A stretch of DNA of 64,000 nt from positions 1,178,001 to 1,242,000 of the forward strand of contig CAVYZL010000006.1 in the NCBI GenBank assembly GCA_963773055.1. Reading direction: 5' to 3'. Made by a program: the position numbers and the translations under genes. Below, piece after piece: positions 8,080 to 16,562 of the stretch; within the stretch, counting starts at the first letter, position 1, and each line of letters begins with the position of its first letter. Source of the stretch: PALSA-612 sp963773055. Lineage in GTDB: Bacteria > Actinomycetota > Thermoleophilia > Gaiellales > Gaiellaceae. Under the pieces are notes generated by a model. The model worked only from the letters and a program-made list of their open reading frames with translations, had not been told where the DNA came from and did not search any database.

Positions 8080-8613
8080 CTCGCGGGGGCTGACAGGCGC
8101 GCCAGGTCGCCCTTCCGGGAAGAGATCCTGGAAACGGCGTGCAACTGCAGGCGGCACGAGCTCGTCGACGTTCCCCCCGAACGACGCGATCTCCTTGATT
8201 CCGCTCGAGGAGACGAAGCTGTACTGCGGGCTCGCCATCACGTACAGCGTCTCGATCTCGGGCGCGAGCGTGCGGTTCAGGTGGTTCATCTGGAACTCCC
8301 ACTCGAAGTCGGAGATCGCGCGCAACCCCTTCACCATCGTGCCCGCTCCCCAGCGGCGCGCGAAGTCGACGACGAGCTCGGCGAACACGTCGACGTCGAC
8401 GTTCTCGACGCCGGCATCGTCGAGCGCCACCCGGATGAACGTCACCCGCTCCTCGACGGAGAACATCGTCCCCTTGTGCGCCGGATCGCGCACGACGCCG
8501 ACGACGACGCGATCGAAGATCTCGGCCGCGCGCCGGATGATGTCGAGGTGGCCGTTCGTGACCGGGTCGTAGCTGCCCGGGCAGATGGCGACGACGGGAC
8601 GATTCTGGCTCAC
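8077..8613 (-). CDS. coaD: Phosphopantetheine adenylyltransferase
   Basis: 178 aa, GTG start at 8613. Fourth step of coenzyme A synthesis, transferring AMP to 4'-phosphopantetheine. PGSYDPVTNGHLDII carries the nucleotidyltransferase TxGH motif; FVSSSGIKEIASFGG is the ISSTxVR-equivalent. Slightly longer than the ~160-residue norm. Overlaps rsmD by 4 nt (GTGA), the standard rsmD-coaD pairing. Confidence 0.95.
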   Translation of the reverse strand: MSQNRPVVAICPGSYDPVTNGHLDIIRRAAEIFDRVVVGVVRDPAHKGTMFSVEERVTFIRVALDDAGVENVDVDVFAELVVDFARRWGAGTMVKGLRAISDFEWEFQMNHLNRTLAPEIETLYVMASPQYSFVSSSGIKEIASFGGNVDELVPPAVARRFQDLFPEGRPGAPVSPRE

Positions 8614-9140
8614 GCCCGAGCCTCGTAGACGGTCACGCTCGTCGATCCGTAGCGCCGGGTCGCGCGGATGTCGAGCGGCAGTTCGAGCTCGACGCCGGCG
8701 GCGGCCTCCAGCACGGCTGCGCCGCCCGGTTCGAGCACGCGCGGCAGGTTCGTGGCGAGCGGCATGCGGAGGGATTCAACCAATTCGTACGGAGGGTCGA
8801 GGAAGACGAGGTCGTAGGTCTCCCGCGTCGTTGCGAGAAACCGCAGCGCGTCGGCGCGCACCACCGTCGCTCCCGGTAGCTCGAGCTTTGCGACATTCCG
8901 TTCGATCGCCTGGACGGCGGCTCGGTCCGACTCGACGAACACCGCGCTCTCGGCGCCTCGCGACAGGGCCTCGAGCCCGAGCGCGCCCGAACCGGCGAAG
9001 AGATCGAGCACGCGCACGCCGTCGATCGGGCCGAGGATCGAGAACAGCGCCTCGCGGACGCGGTCCGACGTCGGCCGCGTGCCGGAGCCCTTCGGAGCGA
9101 AGATCCGCGCTCCCTTCCGGCTTCCGGCGACGATGCGCAC
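8610..9140 (-). CDS. rsmD: 16S rRNA (guanine966-N2)-methyltransferase
   Basis: 176 aa. Begins with the family hallmark MRIVAGSRKGARI and RPTSDRVREALFSIL; SAM site LDLFAGSGALGLEALSRGA (about residues 45-63) and catalytic DPPY (FLDPPYE, about 117-123). GTG start at 9140, 4 nt below the recG stop, overlaps coaD. Methylates G966 of 16S rRNA during 30S assembly. Confidence 0.93.
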   Translation of the reverse strand: MRIVAGSRKGARIFAPKGSGTRPTSDRVREALFSILGPIDGVRVLDLFAGSGALGLEALSRGAESAVFVESDRAAVQAIERNVAKLELPGATVVRADALRFLATTRETYDLVFLDPPYELVESLRMPLATNLPRVLEPGGAAVLEAAAGVELELPLDIRATRRYGSTSVTVYEARA

Positions 9141-9144
9141 GATC

Positions 9145-11214
9145 TCAGGCGGTTGCGATCGCCTCGTCGAACAGACGCTCCACCTCGTCGTCGAGCGGCC
9201 CGTCGACGTCGACGAGCGCCGCTGCCTCGACGCGTGCCTGCTCGAGCAGAGGACGGTCGGCGACGAGACGGGCGAAGCGGAAATCGGTCAGGCCGGACTG
9301 GCGCGTGCCGAGCAGCTCCCCCGCTCCCCGCAGCTCGAGATCGACCTCCGCCAGCTCGAACCCGTCGACGGTGGCGACGAGAGCCTCGAGGCGGGCGACG
9401 GCGGATTCGGTCAGCTCCTCCTTCGGCCGCGAGACGAGCAGGCAGTAGGACTGCTCGGCGCCGCGACCGACGCGTCCGCGCAGCTGGTGGAGCTGTGCGA
9501 GACCGAACCGGTCAGCTTCCTGGACGATCATGATCGTCGCGTTCGGGACGTCGACGCCGACCTCGATCACTGTCGTCGCGACCAGCACGTCGATCTCGCC
9601 CGCAGCGAACTCCGCCATCAGCGTCCGCCGCTCGGCCGGCCGAAGCTTCCCGTGCATGCAGCCGACGCGGAAGCCTCTGAGCTCGGCACGGCGCAGTCGC
9701 TCGGCCTCCTGCTCGGCCGCCCGCGCCTCGATCGCAGGTGACTCGACGACGAGCGGGCAGACGACGTACGCCTGCCGTCCCGCCTCGAGGTGTCGGCAGA
9801 GCCGCCGATACGCCTCGGAGCTCCGGTCGGCGGTCACCCAGCGCGTCACGATCGGGCGCCGCCCCGCCGGAAGCTCGGGGATCTCGCTCACGGACAGGTC
9901 ACCGTAAACGGTGAGCGCGAGGGTGCGGGGGATCGGGGTGGCCGTCATGTGAAGGACGTGCGGCGCCCGGGCCGCCGCGAGCGCCTTCCGTTGCTCGACG
10001 CCGAAGCGATGCTGCTCGTCGACGACGGCGACCGCCACCTCGCTCAGGTCGACTCCGGCCTGGATCAGCGCGTGCGTGCCGACAACGACGCGCGCCTCGA
10101 GCGCAGGCTGCCGCTCGGCCTTCGGCACGGAGCTCGTCAGCAGACCGCACGAGACGCCGAGCCGGGCGCAGAGGGCGGACACGGTGAGGAAGTGCTGCTC
10201 GGCGAGCGTCTCCGTGGGCGCCATCAGGGCGCCGCGCTGACCCGCTTCCACCGCACGCAGCAGGGCGTAGAGCGCGACGACCGTCTTGCCGGAGCCGACG
10301 TCTCCCTGGAGCAGCCGCTCCATCGGTGTCGTCTGCGCGAGGTCGCGATCGATGTCGCGGATCGCCTGCTCCTGCCCCTTCGTGAGCACGAACGGCAGCG
10401 CGTCCCGGTAGCGCTCGATCAGCTCGCCTGGCGCGCCGAGCGCCGTCGCGACCTCCGTCGCCCGCTCGCTGCGCCGGCGCGCGAGGCCGATCTGGAGGAC
10501 GAGCAGCTCGTCGAAGGCGAGACGCTGGCGGGCCGTCTCGGCGTCGTCGAGCGTGTGCGGGCGGTGGATCGCGTGCAACGCGTCCCCCTTGAGCGGCAGG
10601 CTGAGCCGCTGGCCGAGCTCGGCAGGCAGCGGGTCCGGCGTTGCTCCCGTCGCCGGCAACGCCTGGTCGACGAGAGCGCGCAGGCGGGTGGGCGTCAGCT
10701 CCTCCCCGGCGGGATACACGGGCGCGAAGTCCGCCGTCGCCGACACGCCCTCGAGGTCGTACGAGCGCACCTGGAACTCCCCACGCTGGAGGCGGCCGCG
10801 GAGACGGATCTCGGTCCCCGGAACGAGCTTCGTCGCGAGCCATTCCTGGTTGAACCAGATCGCCGTTACGGCCCCGGACTCGTCGCGGATGCGCGCGCGC
10901 ACGATCGCGAGCCGCCGGCGCGGGCGGCGGACGCTGACGTTCTCGACGACTCCGCTGATCGCGACCTCGTCCTCGGCAAGCAGATCGACGATGCGCCTCT
11001 CGGGGGCAACGGGCTCGTAACGCCGCGGCGCGTGGACAAGCAGGTCGTCGACGGTTGCGAGGCCGAGCTTGGAGAGCCTCTGCCCGACCCGTGGCCCGAC
11101 ACCACGCAACGTCTCAAGCGACCGCTCGAGGACCTCGGGCCGGCAAGAGACGGGCGGGCGGGCCCATTCCGCCGGCCGGTCCACGACGGCGAAGCCCGTG
11201 GGCAGGCGGGTCAT
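9145..11214 (-). CDS. recG: ATP-dependent DNA helicase RecG
   Basis: 689 aa. N-terminal wedge/OB part (GVGPRVGQRLSKLGLATVDDLLVHAPRRYE… then SGVVENVSVRRPRRRLAIVRARIRDESG), Walker A GDVGSGKT, Walker B-type DEQHRFG, motif III TATPIPRT, and motif VI QLRGRVGRG; the C-terminal ELRGAGELLGTRQSG is diagnostic of RecG. Remodels stalled forks and branched DNA. ATG at 11214 is preceded by TATACT at 8 nt rather than a Shine-Dalgarno. Downstream rsmD and coaD follow closely. Confidence 0.96.
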   Translation of the reverse strand: MTRLPTGFAVVDRPAEWARPPVSCRPEVLERSLETLRGVGPRVGQRLSKLGLATVDDLLVHAPRRYEPVAPERRIVDLLAEDEVAISGVVENVSVRRPRRRLAIVRARIRDESGAVTAIWFNQEWLATKLVPGTEIRLRGRLQRGEFQVRSYDLEGVSATADFAPVYPAGEELTPTRLRALVDQALPATGATPDPLPAELGQRLSLPLKGDALHAIHRPHTLDDAETARQRLAFDELLVLQIGLARRRSERATEVATALGAPGELIERYRDALPFVLTKGQEQAIRDIDRDLAQTTPMERLLQGDVGSGKTVVALYALLRAVEAGQRGALMAPTETLAEQHFLTVSALCARLGVSCGLLTSSVPKAERQPALEARVVVGTHALIQAGVDLSEVAVAVVDEQHRFGVEQRKALAAARAPHVLHMTATPIPRTLALTVYGDLSVSEIPELPAGRRPIVTRWVTADRSSEAYRRLCRHLEAGRQAYVVCPLVVESPAIEARAAEQEAERLRRAELRGFRVGCMHGKLRPAERRTLMAEFAAGEIDVLVATTVIEVGVDVPNATIMIVQEADRFGLAQLHQLRGRVGRGAEQSYCLLVSRPKEELTESAVARLEALVATVDGFELAEVDLELRGAGELLGTRQSGLTDFRFARLVADRPLLEQARVEAAALVDVDGPLDDEVERLFDEAIATA

Positions 11215-11222
11215 GGCGGCTG

Positions 11223-11228
11223 AGTATA
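11223..11228 (-). promoter_or_regulatory. -10 element of recG (leaderless)
   Basis: TATACT on the minus strand, 8 nt before the recG ATG; lies in the 35-nt gap after the DegV gene. Confidence 0.55.
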
Positions 11229-11249
11229 GGTCCGAGGTCGGCTACTGAA

Positions 11250-12110
11250 TCAGGGCGAATCCCACCAGAAGAGGCCGACCGTCCCGGGGCCCGCGTGGGC
11301 GCCGACGACAGGGCCGAGCATCCCCGCGGCCTCGATCTGGGCTTGCGGGCGTACGTCTCTGACCATCTTGCGGAGCGCCTCGAGCCGCTCGGGTGCGTCC
11401 GCGTGCGCGATGCCGACGCGGAGCGACGGGCTGTTCGTCGTTTGTTCCTCGAAGGTCTTCCGGAACTCCTGGAACGCCTTGCGGCTTCCCCGCACGCGCT
11501 TGATCGGGACGATCTCGCCGCCTGCGATCGTGAGGATCGGCTTCACCTGGAGCAGCTCTCCCGCCCACGCCTGCGCGCGCCCGATCCGCCCACCCCGGGC
11601 GAGGAACTCGAGCGTGTCGACCGTGAACACGAGCCCGAGCTCCTGCTTGAACGCTTCCACGAGCCCCTCGATCTCCTCGTCGGTCGTCCCCCGCTCGAGC
11701 CGGCGCTGCACCGCGAGCGCGAGGAGCGCGATCCCGAGCGACGCCGAGTCGGTATCGACGACCCGGATCCGCTCCCCGCTCTCCTCCCCCGCGCCGAGCC
11801 TCGCGCTCTCCCACGTTCCCGAGAACTTCGCGGACAGCGTGAGCACGTAGACGCGCTCATAGGCGCCGAGACCCTCGTAGGCGGCCGCGAAGTCGCCCGG
11901 CGTCGGCTGCGACGTCGTCGGCATCGCGGACGACTCGCGGAGGCGCGCGTAGAAGTCGGCGGCAGGCAACTCGACGTAGTCGCGGAAGCTCTCGTCCCCG
12001 AAGAGGACGTAGAGCGGCACGATCCGCCAGTTCTCGAAGCGCTCGCTCCCCTCCGGGAAGTCCGCCGTCGAGTCGAGGACGACCGCCGTGTTAGCCGCAG
12101 TGAGCTCCAT
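11250..12110 (-). CDS. DegV family fatty-acid-binding protein (FakB-like)
   Basis: 286 aa. Typical DegV start (VVLDSTADFP) and the serine-loop MPTTSQPTPGDFAAAYEGL that binds the fatty acid carboxylate in FakB proteins. In Firmicutes FakB presents fatty acids to the kinase FakA; the adjacent upstream gene encodes a DAK2/YloV protein of the FakA type, so the pair probably phosphorylates exogenous or recycled fatty acids for phospholipid synthesis. The function here is inferred from family and pairing. Confidence 0.88.
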   Translation of the reverse strand: MELTAANTAVVLDSTADFPEGSERFENWRIVPLYVLFGDESFRDYVELPAADFYARLRESSAMPTTSQPTPGDFAAAYEGLGAYERVYVLTLSAKFSGTWESARLGAGEESGERIRVVDTDSASLGIALLALAVQRRLERGTTDEEIEGLVEAFKQELGLVFTVDTLEFLARGGRIGRAQAWAGELLQVKPILTIAGGEIVPIKRVRGSRKAFQEFRKTFEEQTTNSPSLRVGIAHADAPERLEALRKMVRDVRPQAQIEAAGMLGPVVGAHAGPGTVGLFWWDSP

Positions 12111-12123
12111 CGGTGGGCTGACC

Positions 12124-13716
12124 CTACTCGGCGGAGATCAGCAGGTGATAGTGCGGCTGGCCACCGTCCTGGACGTCCACCTCGACATCGGGATGCGCCT
12201 CCTCGACGCGGCGGACGAGGAGTTCCAGCTCCGGCGCATCGGCGCCCTTGAGGAAGGTGACGACGTCGCGAGGGTCGGTGAGCATCGCCGAGACGACCGC
12301 CTCGGCGACCTCGTCGAAGCTCTCGCCGCCGACGAATGGCTCGTCGTCGAGCAGGCCGAGGTAGTCGCCGGTATGGATGCGCAGGCCGTCGAGCTCGACG
12401 TCGCGCGAGGCGACGGTGACGGCGGCCGTGGCAAGCGACGCGACGGCCTCCCGCATCGCGGCCGCGTTCTCCTCGGCCGACGCGTCCGGATCGCAGGCGA
12501 GGAGCGCGCTGAGCCCGGCCTGGATCGACCGCGTTCCGACGACCTGGACTGGCTTGCTCGCGAGCGCCGCAGCCTGCTCGGCGCTCATCAGCACGTTCCC
12601 GTTGTTCGGAAGCACGACCACCTCAGGCGCCCGGGTCGACTCGATCGCCTCGAGGATGTTTGCGGTCGACGGGTTCATCGACTGGCCGCCCTCGACAGTC
12701 GCCGCGACGCCCAAGCTGTCGAAGAGCGCCTTGTTTCCCTCCCCCACGACGACGGCAACGACATCGGTCGTGTGCGAGATGGGAGCGACCGACGCGGCGT
12801 GCGCGAGCCGCTGCTCGCGCGCCGCCGTCTGCGCATGCATGTTCGCGATCTCTACGCCGGCGAGAACGCCGTGATCGGTGCCAAGACTGATAGCGGCGCC
12901 CGGATCGTCGGTGTGCACGTGAACGCGAAGAGCGGACTCGTCTCCGACGACGAGCAGGGAGTCGCCGAGCTCGCCGATCGTTCGTTCGAGCGCCTCCCGA
13001 TCGAGGCCGTCTCCCTCGACTACGAAGGTCGTGCAGTAGCGGTACTGCGACAGCTCACCGTGCACGGCATCGAGCCCGAGCGCCTGTTCCTCGGCCGCCG
13101 CTGGCAGAGGTTCGCCCGCGACCTCGGCGGCGAGCCCGCGGACGAGCTCCACGAGCCCGGCGCCGCCTGCGTCGACGACACCCGCCTCGCGGAGCACGTC
13201 GAGCAGCTGCGGCGTTCGGGCGAGCGCCGCCTCTCCGCCCTCGAGGGCGACCCGCAGGAGCTGAGCTGGAGAAGACCTCGCCGGCGCCTCGCGCTCGGTC
13301 GCCTCCGCCATCTCTCGGACGACTGTGAGCATCGTGCCCTCGACGGGCGTCCGGACTCCGCGGTAGGCCATGTCGCTCGCCTCGCGGAACGCCCGTGCGA
13401 GCACCTCCGCGTCGACCGTCGCGCTCGCGCCGAGGACGTCCGCGGCGCCACGGACGATCTGCGACAGGATCACGCCGGAGTTCCCCCGCGCGCCCATGAG
13501 CGCGGCGCGGGTGACGGCGTGGGCGAGCGCCGGCCGCGGCGCCTCCTCGAGCTCGTCGGCGGCCTCGACGAGCGCGCGTACGGTGAGCGCGATGTTCGTC
13601 CCCGTGTCGCCGTCAGGAACCGGATACACGTTGAGGTCGTCGATGCGTGAGCGGCTCGCCTCGATTGCGGCCGACGCCGCGCGCACCACCCGCCGGAGCT
13701 GCTGAAGGTCGCTCAC
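12124..13716 (-). CDS. DAK2 domain protein of the YloV/FakA family (probable fatty acid kinase)
   Basis: 530 aa, the normal size. N-terminal DAK2 kinase domain (residues ~1-200) with the Mg-ATP motif VYPVPDGDTGTN and GARGNSGVILSQI; middle domain and C-terminal DegV-like region containing VVLPNNGNVLMSAEQAA. In Staphylococcus the homologue FakA makes acyl phosphate with FakB. Sits in the conserved order rpmB-yloU-yloV, with the FakB-type DegV gene 13 nt downstream. ATG at 13716 overlaps the yloU stop by 4 nt. Confidence 0.9.
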   Translation of the reverse strand: MSDLQQLRRVVRAASAAIEASRSRIDDLNVYPVPDGDTGTNIALTVRALVEAADELEEAPRPALAHAVTRAALMGARGNSGVILSQIVRGAADVLGASATVDAEVLARAFREASDMAYRGVRTPVEGTMLTVVREMAEATEREAPARSSPAQLLRVALEGGEAALARTPQLLDVLREAGVVDAGGAGLVELVRGLAAEVAGEPLPAAAEEQALGLDAVHGELSQYRYCTTFVVEGDGLDREALERTIGELGDSLLVVGDESALRVHVHTDDPGAAISLGTDHGVLAGVEIANMHAQTAAREQRLAHAASVAPISHTTDVVAVVVGEGNKALFDSLGVAATVEGGQSMNPSTANILEAIESTRAPEVVVLPNNGNVLMSAEQAAALASKPVQVVGTRSIQAGLSALLACDPDASAEENAAAMREAVASLATAAVTVASRDVELDGLRIHTGDYLGLLDDEPFVGGESFDEVAEAVVSAMLTDPRDVVTFLKGADAPELELLVRRVEEAHPDVEVDVQDGGQPHYHLLISAE

Positions 13717-14069
13717 GGAGACGACCGCACGTCTGCGATGTGCACGTCGACGAGGACGACGGGAATGCCGGTCAGGCGCGCGACCTCGTACGCCACGTGC
13801 GAGCGCACGGTGGACGCGACCTCAGCGAGGTTGAGCCCGTGCTCGACGACGACATGCAGCGTGATCGCGAGCCCTTCCGGCGTGCGCACGATCTGAACGC
13901 CGCGCTCGGGCCGGTCACGCGAGACGAGGGCGCCGAGCCGACCGCCTCGCGGCGCGGTACCGACGACGCCGTAGCACTCCGCGGCCGTCCTCCCCGCCGC
14001 TTGCGCGATCGCCATCGTGGCGATCGTCACCTCGCCCTCGACCGGCCTCGAGGCGCTCTCGTCGGCCAC
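13713..14069 (-). CDS. Asp23/Gls24 family protein (YloU-like)
   Basis: 118 aa, GTG start. The family core is visible: GEVTIATMAIAQAAGRTAAECYGVVG… and …LHVVVEHGLNLAEVASTVRSHVAYEVARLTG, ending VDVHIADV. In B. subtilis YloU lies between rpmB and yloV exactly as here; the family is linked to cell-envelope homeostasis in Gram-positives, with no defined biochemical activity. Overlaps the DAK2 gene by 4 nt. Confidence 0.9.
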   Translation of the reverse strand: MADESASRPVEGEVTIATMAIAQAAGRTAAECYGVVGTAPRGGRLGALVSRDRPERGVQIVRTPEGLAITLHVVVEHGLNLAEVASTVRSHVAYEVARLTGIPVVLVDVHIADVRSSP

Positions 14070-14121
14070 GCGCGGAGGTTAGACGAGTGGGCCGCCCGGC
14101 CGAAGCCGAGGCGTCACGGCG

Positions 14122-14313
14122 TCAGAGCGCTTTCGTGACCTTGCCGCTACGCAGACAGCGCGTACAGACGTACGCCCTCGTCGGCTTGCCGTCGAGGAGC
14201 ACACGAACGCGCTGGAGGTTGGGATCGAAGCGCCGCTTCGTCGCCACCATCGAGTGGCTTCGGTTGTGCCCGAAGGACGGCTTCTTTCCGCAGATGGCGC
14301 AGATCTTCGACAT
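14122..14313 (-). CDS. rpmB: 50S ribosomal protein L28, zinc-binding form
   Basis: 63 aa from the ATG at 14313. MSKICAICGKKPSFGHNRSHS and CTRCLRSGKV give two CxxC pairs, i.e. the zinc-ribbon (C+) version of L28, which organisms with a Zur-controlled C- copy can swap out; no C- copy is in this window. A TAGACT hexamer lies 13 nt upstream. Head of the rpmB-yloU-yloV-degV run. Confidence 0.96.
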   Translation of the reverse strand: MSKICAICGKKPSFGHNRSHSMVATKRRFDPNLQRVRVLLDGKPTRAYVCTRCLRSGKVTKAL

Positions 14314-14336
14314 GGCGCGGCCGGGAAGTCTACCGG

Positions 14337-15305
14337 TCAGCCTTGCGCTGCCCGCGTCCGAACGTGCGAGAAGAGGTCGGCCATCTCGAGCGCCGTGCGC
14401 GCCGCGTCGGCGGCGCGGTCGACGCGGGCCTCGGCCTGCTCGCGCGTGTCGCACGTGAGCACGCCGAACGACACCGGGATGCCCGTCTCGATAGCCGCGA
14501 GCTGGAGCCCGCTCGCCGCCTCGCCGGCGATCACGTCGAAGTGCGGCGTCTCGCCGCGGATGATGCAGCCCAGCGCAACGATGCATGCAAAGCGGCGGGT
14601 CTTCGCGAGCGCGAGTGCGGTCAACGGCAGCTCGAACGCGCCGGGAACCGGGACGACCGTGATCGCGTCGTCCGCGACGTGGCAGTCGCGAAGCGCTTCG
14701 AGCGCCTGCTCGAGCATCGCCGTCGTGATCTCGCCGTTGAAGCGGCTGACGACGACGCCGACGCTGCGGCGGAAGCCGTGCGGCGCGCCGGTGAGCACGT
14801 CGACGCCGTCCGGAATCAAGAGCGCGCCGGCTGCATGGTCCGCGGCCGCAGGTACGGCCATCGGCTCGAGCTCGTCTTCCTCGGCGATCTCTACCTCGGC
14901 GGCCTCGGCAACGGGCTCGAGCTCGTCCTCTTCCGCGCTCTCGGCTTCCTCGTCTGCCGACTCCTCGGAGACGTCGTCCGGCTCCTCCTCGGGCTCGGGC
15001 TCGGGCTCAACCGCTTCGCCTGCAACCTCGGCCGCAGCCGCGCTAGCGACCACCGACTCGGGCAGCGCGGGCTCCGGCTCGGGCAGCGCGGGCTCGGCCT
15101 CCGATTCGGGAGGCTCCTGGGCGATCTGCTCGGCGACGGGCTCCTCGGCCTCGACCGGAGCCGTCGCGAGCTGCGCCGGAACGTCGGCGGCGAACACGTC
15201 CTCGCGCTCCTGCGACTCCTCGGGAGGAGGCGCGTCGCGGAACGGCCAGTCGCCGGTGTCTTCGAACGGGTCGTAGGTGCCGTAGCGCTCGGTGCTGTCT
15301 GTCAT
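14337..15305 (-). CDS. ribH: 6,7-dimethyl-8-ribityllumazine synthase with a long acidic N-terminal extension
   Basis: 322 aa, about twice the usual ~155. Residues ~178-320 are a normal RibH: RRSVGVVVSRFNGEIT, PGAFELPLTALAL, ALGCIIRGETPHFDVIAGEA (catalytic His in the HFD segment), ETGIPVSFGVLTCDT. Residues 1-~165 are low-complexity and very rich in Glu, Pro and Ala, with two near-repeats (EEDELEPVA / EEDELEPMA). The start (15305) is set by the 1-nt TGATG overlap with ribBA; a start nearer the catalytic domain lacks support, since the acidic part has actinobacterial-looking codon use and no stop. Condenses ArP and DHBP in riboflavin synthesis. Confidence 0.9.
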   Translation of the reverse strand: MTDSTERYGTYDPFEDTGDWPFRDAPPPEESQEREDVFAADVPAQLATAPVEAEEPVAEQIAQEPPESEAEPALPEPEPALPESVVASAAAAEVAGEAVEPEPEPEEEPDDVSEESADEEAESAEEDELEPVAEAAEVEIAEEDELEPMAVPAAADHAAGALLIPDGVDVLTGAPHGFRRSVGVVVSRFNGEITTAMLEQALEALRDCHVADDAITVVPVPGAFELPLTALALAKTRRFACIVALGCIIRGETPHFDVIAGEAASGLQLAAIETGIPVSFGVLTCDTREQAEARVDRAADAARTALEMADLFSHVRTRAAQG

Positions 15306-16546
15306 CAGTCGAACTTCAGATCCTGGTGGTGGAGCACGTGTCCAAGCTTGTCACGCTTCGCGGCAAGATACCGGCGGTTCTCCGCGTTCGGCGGCACTTC
15401 GATCGGCACCTGCTCGACGACGGTGAGGCCGTACGACTCGATGCCCTCGAGCTTGCGCGGGTTGTTGGTGAGCAGCCGGATCGTCGTCAGCCCGAGCTCG
15501 GCGAGGATCTGGTTGCCGATGCCGTACTCGCGCGAGTCGGCAGGGAAGCCGAGCTCGACGTTCGCCTCGACCGTGTCGCGGCCGGCCTCCTGCAGCTCAT
15601 AGGCCCGAAGCTTGTTCAGGAGACCAATGCCCCGTCCCTCCTGGGCCATGTAGAGGAGCACGCCGCACTCCTCGGCGCCGATCCGCTCGAGCGCGAGCTC
15701 GAGTTGCTCGCCGCAGTCACAGCGAAGAGAGTGGAACACGTCCCCGGTCAGGCACTCCGAATGGACGCGTACGAGAACGTTCTCCCTCCCGACCACGTCG
15801 CCGCGGACGAGCGCGACGTGGTGCTTCCCCGTCAGAAGCTCACGGAAGGCGACGGCGGTGAACTCGCCGTGCTCGGTCGGCAGCCGCACCGCCGTCACGC
15901 GCTCGACAAGCTTCTCCGTCCGGCGCCTGTACGCGATCAGGTCGGCGACGGTGACCATCACGAGGGCGTGCTTCTCGCAGTAGCGCACGAGATCGGGCAC
16001 GCGCGCCATCGTCCCGTCGTCGTTCATCACCTCGCAGACGACACCGGCGGGGCTCAACCCGGCGAGGCGGGCCAGATCGACCGCAGCCTCCGTCTGCCCC
16101 GCGCGCTGGAGCACGCCGCCGGCGCGAGCACGCAGCGGCTGGACGTGGCCGCCTTCGATGAAGTCGTCGGGGCCCGTGCCCCTGACGGCGCTGAGGATCG
16201 TGTGCGAGCGGTCGGCTGCGGAGACGCCCGTCGTGATCCCCTCCCGCGCGTCGATCGGGTTCGTGTAGGCGGTCCCGTGGCGCGACTCGCGGCTCGAGGC
16301 GAGGAGCTGAAGGCCGAGCTCGTCGCAGCGCTCCTCGGTCAGGCACAGGCAGATCAGGCCGCGGCCGTACGTGGCCATGAAGTTCACCGCCTCGGGAGTC
16401 GCGAACTCCGCGGCAATCGTCAGGTCGCCCTCGTTCTCGCGGTCGGGGTCGTCGACGACGACGACGAAGCGCCCCTGCCGGATCTCGTCGATCGCCTCCT
16501 CGACCGAGACAAAAGGCGCCGTGCGCGTTTCCACGAGCGCGGACAT
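15305..16546 (-). CDS. ribBA: Bifunctional DHBP synthase / GTP cyclohydrolase II, with a substituted DHBP-synthase His
   Basis: 413 aa. N-terminal DHBP synthase domain (1-~205) has the acidic metal loop DPDRENEGD (34-41), but the usual RPGHVFPLRA and RxGHTEA motifs read EGGHVQPLRA and RAGQTEA: Gln151 replaces the conserved His that helps bind metal in characterised RibB. The C-terminal GTP cyclohydrolase II domain looks intact: SECLTGDVFHSLRCDCGEQL (zinc Cys), GRGIGL, LTNNPRK. The GCHII step is therefore well supported, the DHBP step is in question. Upstream of ribH, downstream of ribE. Confidence 0.93.
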   Translation of the reverse strand: MSALVETRTAPFVSVEEAIDEIRQGRFVVVVDDPDRENEGDLTIAAEFATPEAVNFMATYGRGLICLCLTEERCDELGLQLLASSRESRHGTAYTNPIDAREGITTGVSAADRSHTILSAVRGTGPDDFIEGGHVQPLRARAGGVLQRAGQTEAAVDLARLAGLSPAGVVCEVMNDDGTMARVPDLVRYCEKHALVMVTVADLIAYRRRTEKLVERVTAVRLPTEHGEFTAVAFRELLTGKHHVALVRGDVVGRENVLVRVHSECLTGDVFHSLRCDCGEQLELALERIGAEECGVLLYMAQEGRGIGLLNKLRAYELQEAGRDTVEANVELGFPADSREYGIGNQILAELGLTTIRLLTNNPRKLEGIESYGLTVVEQVPIEVPPNAENRRYLAAKRDKLGHVLHHQDLKFD

Positions 16547-16562
16547 GCCGAAGATCGTAGCC

